DNA of 64,000 bases from Allobogoriella alba (lineage in GTDB: Bacteria; Actinomycetota; Actinomycetes; Actinomycetales; Actinomycetaceae): assembly GCF_042665525.1 (NCBI RefSeq), contig NZ_JBHTCQ010000001.1, positions 1,364,001 to 1,428,000 on the forward strand, in the 5' to 3' direction. Positions 8,624 to 16,456 of the stretch are shown here, in pieces. Each line of letters starts with the position of its first letter. The first letter of the stretch is position 1. The position numbers and the translations under genes were made by a program. The notes beneath the pieces are model-generated. The model was not told where the DNA came from, made no database searches, and saw only the letters and a list, made by a program, of their open reading frames with translations.

Positions 8624-9541
8624 CTACGCGGGATCGGTGACCGGTGGCGTCGGCGCCGGCAGCCGGTTCTCCGCCGCGTAGACGGGCGAGGTCAGCAGGA
8701 ACGGGATCGCTGCCCTGCGCACCTCGTCGAGGGGCTCGTCGGGGAACGCGTCCTCGATCGTCCGGTGGCGCTCGATCAGCCCGTCCTTGAACTCCGGGTG
8801 GGTGAGGATGAACAGGTCGCCCCTCCGCACGCCCTGCAGCACGCGCTCACCCGCCTCCTCGGCGGACATGTACGGCTGCTGCTTGGCCCGCTCAGCCCAC
8901 GCCGGGTCCGGCGGCCGGTAGCCGGAGTCGGCGTACCTGGCCGGACGGTCGGCGGTGCCCATCGCGATGTTGCTGTGGGTCGGGCCGGGGCAGTAGGCGG
9001 AGACGCCGATGCCCTCGCCGCGCAGCTCGATGTGCAGCGCCTCGGAGAGTGCGATGACGGCGGCCTTCGTCATGGAGTACAGGCCGGCGACGATCGGCAT
9101 GAGGCCACCCATGGAGGAGGTGTTGACGATGTGCCCGCCCTCGCCGTGGGCGCGGATCTTGGGCAGGAACGCCTGGATCCCGTGGCCGACGCCGCGGATG
9201 TTCACGTCGATGACCCAGTCCCAGTCGCTCGGCGTCGCGTCGACCACCGGCCCGGTCAGCCCGATCCCCGCGTTGTTGACCAGCACGTCGACGCGGCCGT
9301 GCCGGGCCTCGACCTCGTCGGCGAGGTCGCGCATGGCGTCCAGGTCCGTGACGTCGACCCGCCGGCCCTCGACGCCCAGGCCGTGCGCGGCCAGCTCCGT
9401 CTCGGTCTCCCGCAGGTGCTCCTCGCTGCGGCCGGTGACCACGACCGTCGCGCCGGCCCGGGCGAGTGCGAGCGCGATCCCGCGGCCGATGCCGCTCGAG
9501 CCACCGGTGACGACGGCGACCTTGCCGTTGAAGTCGTCCAT
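8624..9541 (-). CDS. SDR family oxidoreductase, possible mycofactocin partner
   Basis: A 305-aa short-chain dehydrogenase. It shows the NAD(P) motif TGGSSGIG (about residues 12-19), the NNAGI motif, a catalytic Ser (SSM), Y-S-M-T-K (Tyr/Lys pair) and a C-terminal extension with a YMSAEEAGERVLQGVRRGDLFILTHPE region. The start is the ATG at 9541 (MDDFNGKVAV); longer in-frame GTG starts up to 9628 add residues without family support. Its position inside the mycofactocin locus suggests a dehydrogenase using or feeding the cofactor, but it lacks the large insert that marks classical mycofactocin-dependent SDRs, so this is only contextual. Its stop lies 16 bases from the mftG stop. Confidence 0.8.
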   Translation of the reverse strand: MDDFNGKVAVVTGGSSGIGRGIALALARAGATVVVTGRSEEHLRETETELAAHGLGVEGRRVDVTDLDAMRDLADEVEARHGRVDVLVNNAGIGLTGPVVDATPSDWDWVIDVNIRGVGHGIQAFLPKIRAHGEGGHIVNTSSMGGLMPIVAGLYSMTKAAVIALSEALHIELRGEGIGVSAYCPGPTHSNIAMGTADRPARYADSGYRPPDPAWAERAKQQPYMSAEEAGERVLQGVRRGDLFILTHPEFKDGLIERHRTIEDAFPDEPLDEVRRAAIPFLLTSPVYAAENRLPAPTPPVTDPA

Positions 9542-9632
9542 GGCGCCGATGTCAGCATGTTTCGGCACGACGGCGGGGGTCGCCTTCCGTGGCACAGAAA
9601 GGAAGTCGAGGTGCTTGCGAGCGGTCACCCGC

Positions 9633-10607
9633 TCACTCGCACGACCACACGTTCGTCAGCTCGAACCACTGCGCCAGCAGGCCGGTACCCGGCTGGCTCT
9701 CGGTCAGCTCGACCACCGTCCGGTCTCCGTCGACCTGCGGCTCGCCGACGTCGAACGCCTCCGCGATCCCGGGCCGCTGGTCCAGGGCGGGCTGCACGCC
9801 CGCACCGATGAACGTCACCTGCGCCGTGCCGGTGAACGAGTCGCCGACCACGAGGCTGTCCACGCAACCAGGCGGGCCGCCGCCAGGTTCGGCCTCGACA
9901 TACGCCGCGGCGGTCTCTTCCAGCTGCTCGGCGGCAAGCTCGACCAGCTCACCGCCCTTCCCGCCCTGCCCCACCGCGTCCTGCACCCGAGAGACGTCCG
10001 CCTCGGGGTCGGAGGTCAGCGCGAGCAGGCCGTCGCGGTAGGCAAGGTGCGAGTAGGAGGCGTGCAGCCCGATCCGGCCGTCCCCGACGTAGCTCAACGT
10101 GTCGCCGGCGCGCTCGTAGTCGCCGTCGGTGAACCCGGCGGCGATCTCTTCGAACGGCTGCTCCGTGCGCAGGACCGTCAACGACCCAGGGATAAACCTC
10201 GTCGTCGTCGCGGCGGCCATGACCGCACCCAGATCGATGGCCTCGATCGCCGGATCGACGTCGTCCGGGGCGATCTGCGGAACGTGCGGGATCGCCACGG
10301 CCACCGAGCTGAAGTACGCCCGCCAGGCGTCGTCGTCGTCGGCCGGTAGCGGCCCGAAGAGGTCCACGTCCTCCGGCACGCCGAGGTCCTCCCGCACGGC
10401 CGCCAGGTCGACGGCGACCAGTCCGCGTCGGGCGTCCCCGTGCGTGGCCACGCGGTCCGCCAGATCCGCGACGCCCCGATAGGTGTCAGGGAGCAGGACC
10501 GTCAGGACGACGGCGACGACGACCACCACCGCCACGACCGCCGCCACCACCACGACCGGCCTGCGACCACGGCCCGGCCCCACCTGTGATCCCCCCGGAA
10601 CGCTCAC
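9633..10607 (-). CDS. Membrane-anchored extracytoplasmic protein, function unknown
   Basis: I do not recognise the family. The 324-aa product has a short basic cytoplasmic start and one strongly hydrophobic Val/Ala helix (about residues 20-40). A roughly 280-residue outer domain rich in acidic residues follows, with two cysteines (one in G-C-V-D-S, one in the last residues W-S-C-E) that could form a disulfide. The GTG at 10607 is preferred; longer starts run into the mftC operator at 10648. It is divergent from mftC and follows the same direction as the SDR downstream. Location next to mycofactocin genes may be incidental. The hydrophobic helix is encoded by simple-looking GAC/CAC trinucleotide runs. 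Confidence 0.72.
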   Translation of the reverse strand: MSVPGGSQVGPGRGRRPVVVVAAVVAVVVVVAVVLTVLLPDTYRGVADLADRVATHGDARRGLVAVDLAAVREDLGVPEDVDLFGPLPADDDDAWRAYFSSVAVAIPHVPQIAPDDVDPAIEAIDLGAVMAAATTTRFIPGSLTVLRTEQPFEEIAAGFTDGDYERAGDTLSYVGDGRIGLHASYSHLAYRDGLLALTSDPEADVSRVQDAVGQGGKGGELVELAAEQLEETAAAYVEAEPGGGPPGCVDSLVVGDSFTGTAQVTFIGAGVQPALDQRPGIAEAFDVGEPQVDGDRTVVELTESQPGTGLLAQWFELTNVWSCE

Positions 10608-10647
10608 GGCGCCGAACGTAGCAAGGGCTTGCCCGGCCCTAGCATTC

Positions 10648-10668
10648 GGCACCCAGTGCCATTAGTGT
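10648..10668 (+). promoter_or_regulatory. mftC promoter with MftR-type operator, copy 2
   Basis: GGCAC (10648-10652), spacer CCA and GTGCC (10656-10660) are followed after AT by a -10-like TAGTGT (10663-10668), 39 bases before the mftC ATG. The geometry is identical to the sites before mftA and mftD. Regulation by MftR is inferred. Confidence 0.75.
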
Positions 10669-10707
10669 GGCCGAGGTCACGACGTGGTGAACGGGAGGAG
10701 CCGACGG

Positions 10708-11958
10708 ATGAGCGTGCTGGAGACAGCGCGACCGAGGCCGACGAGGCTGGTCGACCACTTCGAGTACGGCCTGGACGCCCCCATCTGCCTGACCTGGGAG
10801 CTGACCTACGCCTGCAACCTCTCGTGCATCCACTGCCTGTCCGCGTCCGGCCGGCGCGACCCGCGTGAGCTGTCCACCGCGGAGTGCCGGGCCATCATCG
10901 ACGAGCTCGAGCGGATGCAGGTCTTCTACGTCAACATCGGCGGTGGCGAGCCGACCGTGCGCAGCGACTTCTGGGACCTCGTCGACTACGCCACCGCGCA
11001 CCACGTCGGGGTGAAGTTCTCCACGAACGGCGTGAAGATCACGCCCGAGATCGCCGCGCGGCTCGCCGCGAACGACTACGTCGACGTCCAGATCTCCCTC
11101 GACGGCGCGACGGCGGAGGTCAACGACGCCATCCGCGGCGGGAAGTCCTACGACATGGCCATCCGGGCCATGGAGAACCTGTCCGCGGCGGGCATGAAGA
11201 ACTTCAAGATCTCGGTGGTCTGCACCCGCCAGAACATCCCTCAGCTGGACGAGTTCAAGGCGCTCGCGGACCGGTACGGCGCACAGCTGCGCCTGACGCG
11301 CCTGCGCCCGTCCGGCCGCGCCGTGGACGTGTGGGACCAGCTGCACCCCACCCGCGAGCAGCAGCGCGAGCTCTACGACTGGCTCGTCGCGCACGGCGAC
11401 GGCGTCCTCACCGGCGACTCGTTCTTCCATCTCTCCGCCTACGGGGAGTCGCTCCCGGGGCTGAACCTGTGCGGGGCCGGCCGCGTCGTGTGCCTCATCG
11501 ACCCGGTCGGTGACGTCTACGCCTGCCCGTTCGCCATCCACGACGAGTTCCTCGCGGGCAACGTGCGCGAGCCCGGCGGGTTTGCCGGCGTGTGGCGCGA
11601 CTCGGAGCTGTTCGCCCGGCTCCGCAGCCCGCAGGCGGGCGGCGCCTGCACGTCCTGCCAGTTCTTCGACAGCTGCAAGGGCGGCTGCATGGCGGCGAAG
11701 TTCTTCACCGGCCTGCCGCTGGACGGGCCGGACCCCGAGTGCGTGCGCGGTTTCGGCGAGGAGGCGCTCCGGGCGCGCGGCGGCGCCGCCCTGCCCAAGC
11801 CGTCCGGGGACCACTCGCACCGCACGAGCCCGCCCCGGCCCCGAAGCCGAGGGCCGGTCCCGGTCACCATCGGGCGCCGTCGTGAGGACGTCTCCGCGCC
11901 GCCGGTCTCGGCGTGCCAGGAGAGCCCGCTGGCGGGATTCGACCCCCGAGGCGGCTGA
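10708..11958 (+). CDS. mftC: Mycofactocin radical SAM maturase MftC
   Basis: A 416-aa radical SAM enzyme that modifies the C-terminal Val-Tyr of MftA. The SAM cluster motif is C36-x3-C40-x2-C43 (Y-A-C-N-L-S-C-I-H-C), with the SAM-binding GGGEP segment at about 72-76. A SPASM-type cysteine-rich C-terminal region binding auxiliary clusters follows (C-G-A-G-R, DVYACPF, and the C-T-S-C-x5-C-x3-C run). The ATG at 10708 has a clear GGGAGGAG ribosome site (10693-10700). About 60 Pro/Arg-rich residues after the SPASM domain are not typical. It stands alone on its own operator-bearing promoter, separated from mftAB by 4.5 kb and from mftD by a lysozyme gene. Confidence 0.95.
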   Translation: MSVLETARPRPTRLVDHFEYGLDAPICLTWELTYACNLSCIHCLSASGRRDPRELSTAECRAIIDELERMQVFYVNIGGGEPTVRSDFWDLVDYATAHHVGVKFSTNGVKITPEIAARLAANDYVDVQISLDGATAEVNDAIRGGKSYDMAIRAMENLSAAGMKNFKISVVCTRQNIPQLDEFKALADRYGAQLRLTRLRPSGRAVDVWDQLHPTREQQRELYDWLVAHGDGVLTGDSFFHLSAYGESLPGLNLCGAGRVVCLIDPVGDVYACPFAIHDEFLAGNVREPGGFAGVWRDSELFARLRSPQAGGACTSCQFFDSCKGGCMAAKFFTGLPLDGPDPECVRGFGEEALRARGGAALPKPSGDHSHRTSPPRPRSRGPVPVTIGRRREDVSAPPVSACQESPLAGFDPRGG

Positions 11959-12006
11959 GCGGCGATCGCCGCACACCATCCGTCGCCAGGGACGCGGCGG
12001 TCGCAG

Positions 12007-12870
12007 TCACCGGGTGTTGTTCGCCAGCGCCAGCAGCCGCGTCCGGGAGCCGTTGAAGACGTTCCGGTCCACGTTCCCGGAGATCCCCGCCACGGAGCCG
12101 GTCGAGGTGTACTGCCATGTCGTCCACACGGTGAAGCCCGAGGGAAGGGTGGGCCTGGACGCGGAGGTCCAGTGGGCGACCCAGAGCGGGCTCCGGTTGG
12201 CCATCCCGCCCCAGTTGTCCGTGCACCGGTTCCAGAACGAGCGCGAGGTGTAGATGACGACGTCGCGTCCGGTCCGCTCCTTGTACCGGTTGTAGAAGCC
12301 CAGGATCCAGCTGCGCAGCTGAGACGGACTCATGCGGTAGCAGGGACGGTCCGGGTTCGAGGGGTTCGCCTCGATGTCCAGCACCCCGGGGAGCGTGCGG
12401 TTGTCGCGCGACCACGCCCCGCCGTTGTTGACGAAGAAGTTCGCCTGGACGCGCCCGCCGGAGACGTCGGGCCGGGCGAAGTGGTACGCCCCGCGGATCA
12501 CGCCGCGCTGGTACGCACGCGTGTAGTTCCGGTCGAACTGCGGGTCTCGCCAGCTGTGCGCCTCGGTCGCCTTGATCCAGGCGAACTGGATGCCGGCGTT
12601 GCGGACGGACGCCCAGTTGATAGTGCCCTGCCAGTGCGAGACGTCGATGCCGCGGGGACCGGCCGGCAGCGCCAGTGGTTGCGCCGTCGTGGCGGTCCGC
12701 TCCCGGGCGGCCTCGGACCCCGCACCCATGTAGCCCGTGCCGATGTCGTCGCCGCCGCTCCGCGCCGAGGACGCCGCCGGCTGGCCGGCGAGCGCGAGCG
12801 CGGCAGTCAGCAGTGCCGCCACGGCGAGACGGGCGCCTCGGCGGGCACCGAGGGAGATGGTCGATGGCAT
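12007..12870 (-). CDS. Secreted GH25 muramidase (lysozyme)
   Basis: A 287-aa protein with a cleavable signal peptide (basic start, then Ala/Leu-rich h-region to about residue 34), a short linker, and a glycoside hydrolase family 25 domain from about residue 73. GH25 hallmarks are GIDVSHWQG with the catalytic-region Asp, FAWIKATE, GAYHFARP, and LDIEAN. The family cleaves beta-1,4 bonds between N-acetylmuramic acid and N-acetylglucosamine in peptidoglycan. It is monocistronic, on the opposite strand between mftC and mftD, and unrelated in function to the cofactor genes. No phage genes adjoin it, so a cellular wall-remodelling or predatory enzyme is more likely than an endolysin. Confidence 0.93.
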   Translation of the reverse strand: MPSTISLGARRGARLAVAALLTAALALAGQPAASSARSGGDDIGTGYMGAGSEAARERTATTAQPLALPAGPRGIDVSHWQGTINWASVRNAGIQFAWIKATEAHSWRDPQFDRNYTRAYQRGVIRGAYHFARPDVSGGRVQANFFVNNGGAWSRDNRTLPGVLDIEANPSNPDRPCYRMSPSQLRSWILGFYNRYKERTGRDVVIYTSRSFWNRCTDNWGGMANRSPLWVAHWTSASRPTLPSGFTVWTTWQYTSTGSVAGISGNVDRNVFNGSRTRLLALANNTR

Positions 12871-13022
12871 CGCGGCCTCCTTGCGTGGACGACGCTGCGG
12901 CGCGTCGGTCCCTCCGGCGGGACAGAACAGGACAGAACCTAGCGGCTGCCGGCCGTCATGGGGGTCCGGATCTGCGGTGTGGCGCGGGCGGAGTCCGCCC
13001 GGCGGAAACCTCCCTCGCCAGT

Positions 13023-13043
13023 GGCACCCAGTGCCATTACGAT
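13023..13043 (+). promoter_or_regulatory. mftDEF promoter with MftR-type operator, copy 3
   Basis: GGCAC (13023-13027), spacer CCA and GTGCC (13031-13035) are followed after AT by -10-like TACGAT (13038-13043), 42 bases before mftD. The arm, spacer and distance to the -10 match copies 1 and 2 exactly. Confidence 0.75.
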
Positions 13044-13085
13044 GGCTCTCACGGGTCGACGACGCCCCGGAAGGGACAGTGAGAC

Positions 13086-14333
13086 ATGGGCAACGGATGG
13101 TTCGAGACCGTCGCGGAGGCGCAGCGACGTGCCCGGCGTCGGCTCCCGCGGTCGGTGTACGGCGCTCTGGTCGCCGGGAGCGAGCGCGGCATCACCGTCA
13201 GGCAGAACACGGACGCGTTCTCGCAGATCGCGTTCGCCCCCCACGTGGCGGGCCACCACGCCGAGCGTGACCTCTCCACCACGGTCATGGGGATCCCGGT
13301 CTCCTTCCCGGTGCTGATCTCGCCGACCGGCGTGCAGGCCGTCCACCCGGACGGCGAGGTGGCGGTGGCCAGGGCGGCGGCCGCCCGCGGCACGATCATG
13401 GGCCTGAGCTCCTTCGCCTCGAAGCCGGTCGAGGAGGTCGCCGAGGCGAACCCCGACACCCTCTTCCAGGTGTACTGGACCGGCTCACGCGAGGACATGG
13501 TCCGGCGCATGGACCGCGCCCGGGCCGCGGGGGCCAAGGGCCTCATCGCCACGCTCGACTGGTCCTTCTCGAACGGGCGGGACTGGGGGAGCCCGTGGAT
13601 CCCGGAGCGGATCGACCTCAAGACCGCGGTCAGGCTCGCCCCGCAGGTGCTGCCCAGGCCCGCGTGGCTGCTGGACTTCCTCCGGACCGGAGCCGTCCCC
13701 GACCTGACCACCCCGAACCTCGAGCCTCCGGGCGGCAAGGCCCCGACGTTCTTCGGCGCATACGGCGAGTGGATGGGCACTCCGCCACCCAGCTGGGAGG
13801 ACGTGGCGTGGCTGCGCGAGCAGTGGGGCGGCCCGTTCATGCTCAAGGGCATCACCCGCATCGACGACGCCCGCCGCGCCGTGGACGTCGGCGCCACCGC
13901 CATCTCGGTGTCGAACCACGGCGGCAACAACCTCGACTCCACACCCGCCACCATCCGGGTGCTCCCCGGCATCGCGGAGGCCGTCGGCGACCACGTCGAG
14001 GTGCTGCTCGACGGCGGTGTGCGGCGCGGCAGCGACGTCGCCAAGGCGCTCTCCCTCGGCGCGCGTGCGGTGATGATCGGGCGCGCCTACCTGTGGGGTC
14101 TCGCCGCGAACGGGCAGGGCGGGGTGGAGAACGTGCTCGACATCCTCCGCGGCGGCCTCGACTCGGCCGTGCTCGGGCTCGGCAAGAGCTCGGTGCACGA
14201 GCTGAACGCCGACGACCTGTACGCGCCGGACGGCTTCTTCCTACGCCTCGGCGACGACAAAGGACTCGGCGACGACGAGCGAGGCGCCGAGGCCGCGACC
14301 GGCACCACGAGTGCGATCGGCGCGAGGCGCTAG
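13086..14333 (+). CDS. mftD: Mycofactocin biosynthesis FMN dehydrogenase MftD
   Basis: A 415-aa FMN enzyme of the alpha-hydroxy-acid oxidase (lactate dehydrogenase LldD-like) fold. In the pathway it converts the cyclised Val-Tyr product into the redox-active premycofactocin. The phosphate- and FMN-binding segments S-N-H-G-G-N-N-L-D-S and LLDGGVRRGSDVAKALSLGA are clear in the C-terminal half, as is the N-terminal block with PVLISPTGVQAVHPDGEVAVARAA (in two pieces around residues 75-100). The start is the ATG at 13086. It abuts mftE with no gap: the TAG ends at 14333 and mftE begins with GTG at 14334. Confidence 0.95.
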   Translation: MGNGWFETVAEAQRRARRRLPRSVYGALVAGSERGITVRQNTDAFSQIAFAPHVAGHHAERDLSTTVMGIPVSFPVLISPTGVQAVHPDGEVAVARAAAARGTIMGLSSFASKPVEEVAEANPDTLFQVYWTGSREDMVRRMDRARAAGAKGLIATLDWSFSNGRDWGSPWIPERIDLKTAVRLAPQVLPRPAWLLDFLRTGAVPDLTTPNLEPPGGKAPTFFGAYGEWMGTPPPSWEDVAWLREQWGGPFMLKGITRIDDARRAVDVGATAISVSNHGGNNLDSTPATIRVLPGIAEAVGDHVEVLLDGGVRRGSDVAKALSLGARAVMIGRAYLWGLAANGQGGVENVLDILRGGLDSAVLGLGKSSVHELNADDLYAPDGFFLRLGDDKGLGDDERGAEAATGTTSAIGARR

Positions 14334-15026
14334 GTGTCCGAGCGGCTCGTCGACCGGGTCTCGCCCAACGTCGGCGCGCCGGTGGTGCTGCTGCCGGTGG
14401 GTTCCACCGAGCAGCACGGCCCGCACCTTCCGCTGGACACGGACACCGTCGTCGCCGAGGCCGTCGCCACGGCGCTGGCGAAGCGGGCGGGCGCGACGGG
14501 GATCGACGTCGTCGTCGCGCCGCCGATCGCCTACGGTTCCAGCGGCGAGCACGAGGCCTTCCCCGGGACGGTCTCGATCGGCCGGGAGGCGCTCGAACAT
14601 GTCCTGGTCGAGTACGGGCGCTCGGTGTGCGGCTGGGCCGCGCGGCTGGTGCTCGTCAACGGGCACGGCGGCAACGTCGAGGCGCTGGCGAGCGTGGTGT
14701 CGCGACTGGTCGCCGAGGGACGCGACGTCACCTGGATCCCCTGCGAGCACGACGGCGGAGGGGACGCGCACGCCGGCCGCACGGAGACCTCGCTCATGCT
14801 GCACCTCGCGCCCGACCGCGTCCGCCTCGACGCCTCGGTACCGGGCAACCGTGCCGACCTCGCGACGCTGATGCCCGAGCTGCGGCGCGGCGGCGTCGCC
14901 GCCGTCGCGCCCAACGGGGTGCTCGGGGACCCGAGCGGCGCGAGCGCGGAGGAGGGTGCCCGCCTGCTGGAGGGCATGGTCGAGCGGGCCTGGCGCCGCT
15001 GGTCCCCGACGCGGCAGGCCACCTGA
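14334..15026 (+). CDS. mftE: Mycofactocin precursor peptidase MftE (creatininase family)
   Basis: A 230-aa metallopeptidase of the creatinine amidohydrolase fold that releases the modified C-terminal dipeptide from MftA. Metal ligands are recognisable in S-T-E-Q-H-G-P-H-L-P-L-D-T-D, in VNGHGGN and in the G-D-A-H-A-G-R-T-E-T segment. The start is a GTG immediately after the mftD stop. The stop TGA overlaps the mftF ATG by one base, so the three genes form a tight operon from the 13023 promoter. Length is normal. Confidence 0.95.
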   Translation: MSERLVDRVSPNVGAPVVLLPVGSTEQHGPHLPLDTDTVVAEAVATALAKRAGATGIDVVVAPPIAYGSSGEHEAFPGTVSIGREALEHVLVEYGRSVCGWAARLVLVNGHGGNVEALASVVSRLVAEGRDVTWIPCEHDGGGDAHAGRTETSLMLHLAPDRVRLDASVPGNRADLATLMPELRRGGVAAVAPNGVLGDPSGASAEEGARLLEGMVERAWRRWSPTRQAT

Positions 15027-16435
15027 TGGCCGGCCTGCCCGACGGTGCGGAGCTCGTCCTGGGCCGCCACACGCACGTCACCGACGGCGGACGCGTCCTG
15101 GTCGGCGGGACGCCGGCCCGCGTGGCCCGGCTGCGGAGCGCGGCCGCCGCCCGGATCCGCGGCCGCCGCCTACGGGTGACGGACGCCGCGAGCCGGTCGC
15201 TCGCCGACTACCTGCTCGAGGCGGGCCTGGCCGACCCGGACCCGGCGACCCTGCCGGAGGCCGACCTCGGCGACGTCACCGTCGTCGTGCCGACCCTGGA
15301 CCGCGCCCCGCAGCTCGACCGGCTGCTGGCCAGCGTCCGCACGCATCTCGGCGAGGTGCGCGTCGTCGTGGTCGACGACGGCTCCCGGGACGCGGCCGGC
15401 GTCGCCGCGGCCGCACGGCGCCATCGCGCGGACGTCCTGCGCCTGCCGCACAACCGTGGCCCCGCGGACGCCCGCAACGCCGGCCTCGCCGTCGTGCGGA
15501 CGCCGTTCGTGCTCTTCGTGGACACCGACGTGGTGCTCCGGCCGGGCGCCGTCCCGCTCCTGCTGCGCCACCTCGCCGACCCGGTGGTGGCCGCCGTCGC
15601 GCCCCGGGTGGTCGGGATCGTCGGACCGGACGACAGCTGGGTGCTGCGCTACGAGAACGCCCGCTCCTCGCTCGACCACGGCCGCGACGCCGCAGCCGTG
15701 CGCCCGCACTCGCCGATGGCGTGGGTGTCGACCACGTGCCTGCTCGCGCGGGTGGCCGCGCTGGGGCCGGGCTTCGGCGCCGGGATGCGGGTGGCGGAGG
15801 ACGTGGACCTGGTCTGGCGCCTGGTGGGGGAGGGATGGCGGGTGCGGTACGAGCCGCGCGCCGTCGTCGAGCACGAGCACCGCGACTCCCTCCGGTCCTG
15901 GCTGGTCCGCAAGGCGACCTACGGCACCGGTGCCGCCCCGCTGGCCGCGCGGCACCCGGGCCTGGCCGTCCCGGCGCTGCTGTCCCCGTGGGCCGCCGGC
16001 GTGCTCGTGGCGCTCGCGGCGCAACGGCGCTGGTCGCTGCCGGTAGCGGGGGCGCTCGCGGGCTGGACCGCGGTGGACATCGCACGGCGGGCGGGCACGA
16101 ACCGGCCCTACCGGCTCGCGGGCCGGCTCACCGGCTACGGCCTGGTCTCGGCGGTCAACCAGGGGTTCGCGCTCGTCCTGCGGCACTCGTGGCCGGCCTG
16201 CGCGGCGGCGTGCCTGGCCTCCCGGCGCGCGCGCCGGGTCGCGGCCGTGGCCGCGGTCGCGGACGCCGCCTGGGAGTACCTGCGACTGCGGCCCCCGATG
16301 GACCCGGTCCGCTTCGCCGTCGCCCGCCGTCTGGACGATCTGGCGTACGGCGCCGGCGTGTGGTGGGGAGCCTGGCGCGCCCGCTCTGGTGCCGCGCTGC
16401 TGCCCGGGATCCGTCGGTCCGTCCGGCCCCGCTGA
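15026..16435 (+). CDS. mftF: Mycofactocin glycosyltransferase MftF
   Basis: A 469-aa GT2-type glycosyltransferase that adds glucose units to mycofactocin. Residues 1-85 include a PqqD-like N-terminal segment. The GT-A fold follows with VTVVVPTLDRAPQLDRLLASV, the nucleotide-binding V-V-D-D-G-S and the metal site F-V-D-T-D-V. A later A-E-D-V-D-L-V-W-R-L motif positions the acceptor. The C-terminal 150 residues are hydrophobic and may associate with the membrane. The start is the ATG at 15026, overlapping the mftE stop. It is the last gene of the mftDEF operon and converges on the LacI gene. Confidence 0.94.
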   Translation: MAGLPDGAELVLGRHTHVTDGGRVLVGGTPARVARLRSAAAARIRGRRLRVTDAASRSLADYLLEAGLADPDPATLPEADLGDVTVVVPTLDRAPQLDRLLASVRTHLGEVRVVVVDDGSRDAAGVAAAARRHRADVLRLPHNRGPADARNAGLAVVRTPFVLFVDTDVVLRPGAVPLLLRHLADPVVAAVAPRVVGIVGPDDSWVLRYENARSSLDHGRDAAAVRPHSPMAWVSTTCLLARVAALGPGFGAGMRVAEDVDLVWRLVGEGWRVRYEPRAVVEHEHRDSLRSWLVRKATYGTGAAPLAARHPGLAVPALLSPWAAGVLVALAAQRRWSLPVAGALAGWTAVDIARRAGTNRPYRLAGRLTGYGLVSAVNQGFALVLRHSWPACAAACLASRRARRVAAVAAVADAAWEYLRLRPPMDPVRFAVARRLDDLAYGAGVWWGAWRARSGAALLPGIRRSVRPR

Positions 16436-16456
16436 GCGCCGCGGCCGGCGAGTCTG

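Noticed and set aside
10500..10570. A microsatellite-like GAC/CAC trinucleotide tract
   Set aside because: It is coding sequence for the Val/Ala membrane helix of the 9633 gene; the periodicity follows from codon choice.
10708..11958. The radical SAM enzyme as an anaerobic sulfatase-maturating enzyme for the nearby Cys-type sulfatases
   Set aside because: Its sequence, operator and partners (mftA, B, D, E, F) identify it as MftC. The sulfatases lie 10 kb or more away in other operons.
12007..12870. GH25 lysozyme as a prophage endolysin
   Set aside because: It has a cellular signal peptide, and no holin, tail, integrase or other phage genes occur nearby.
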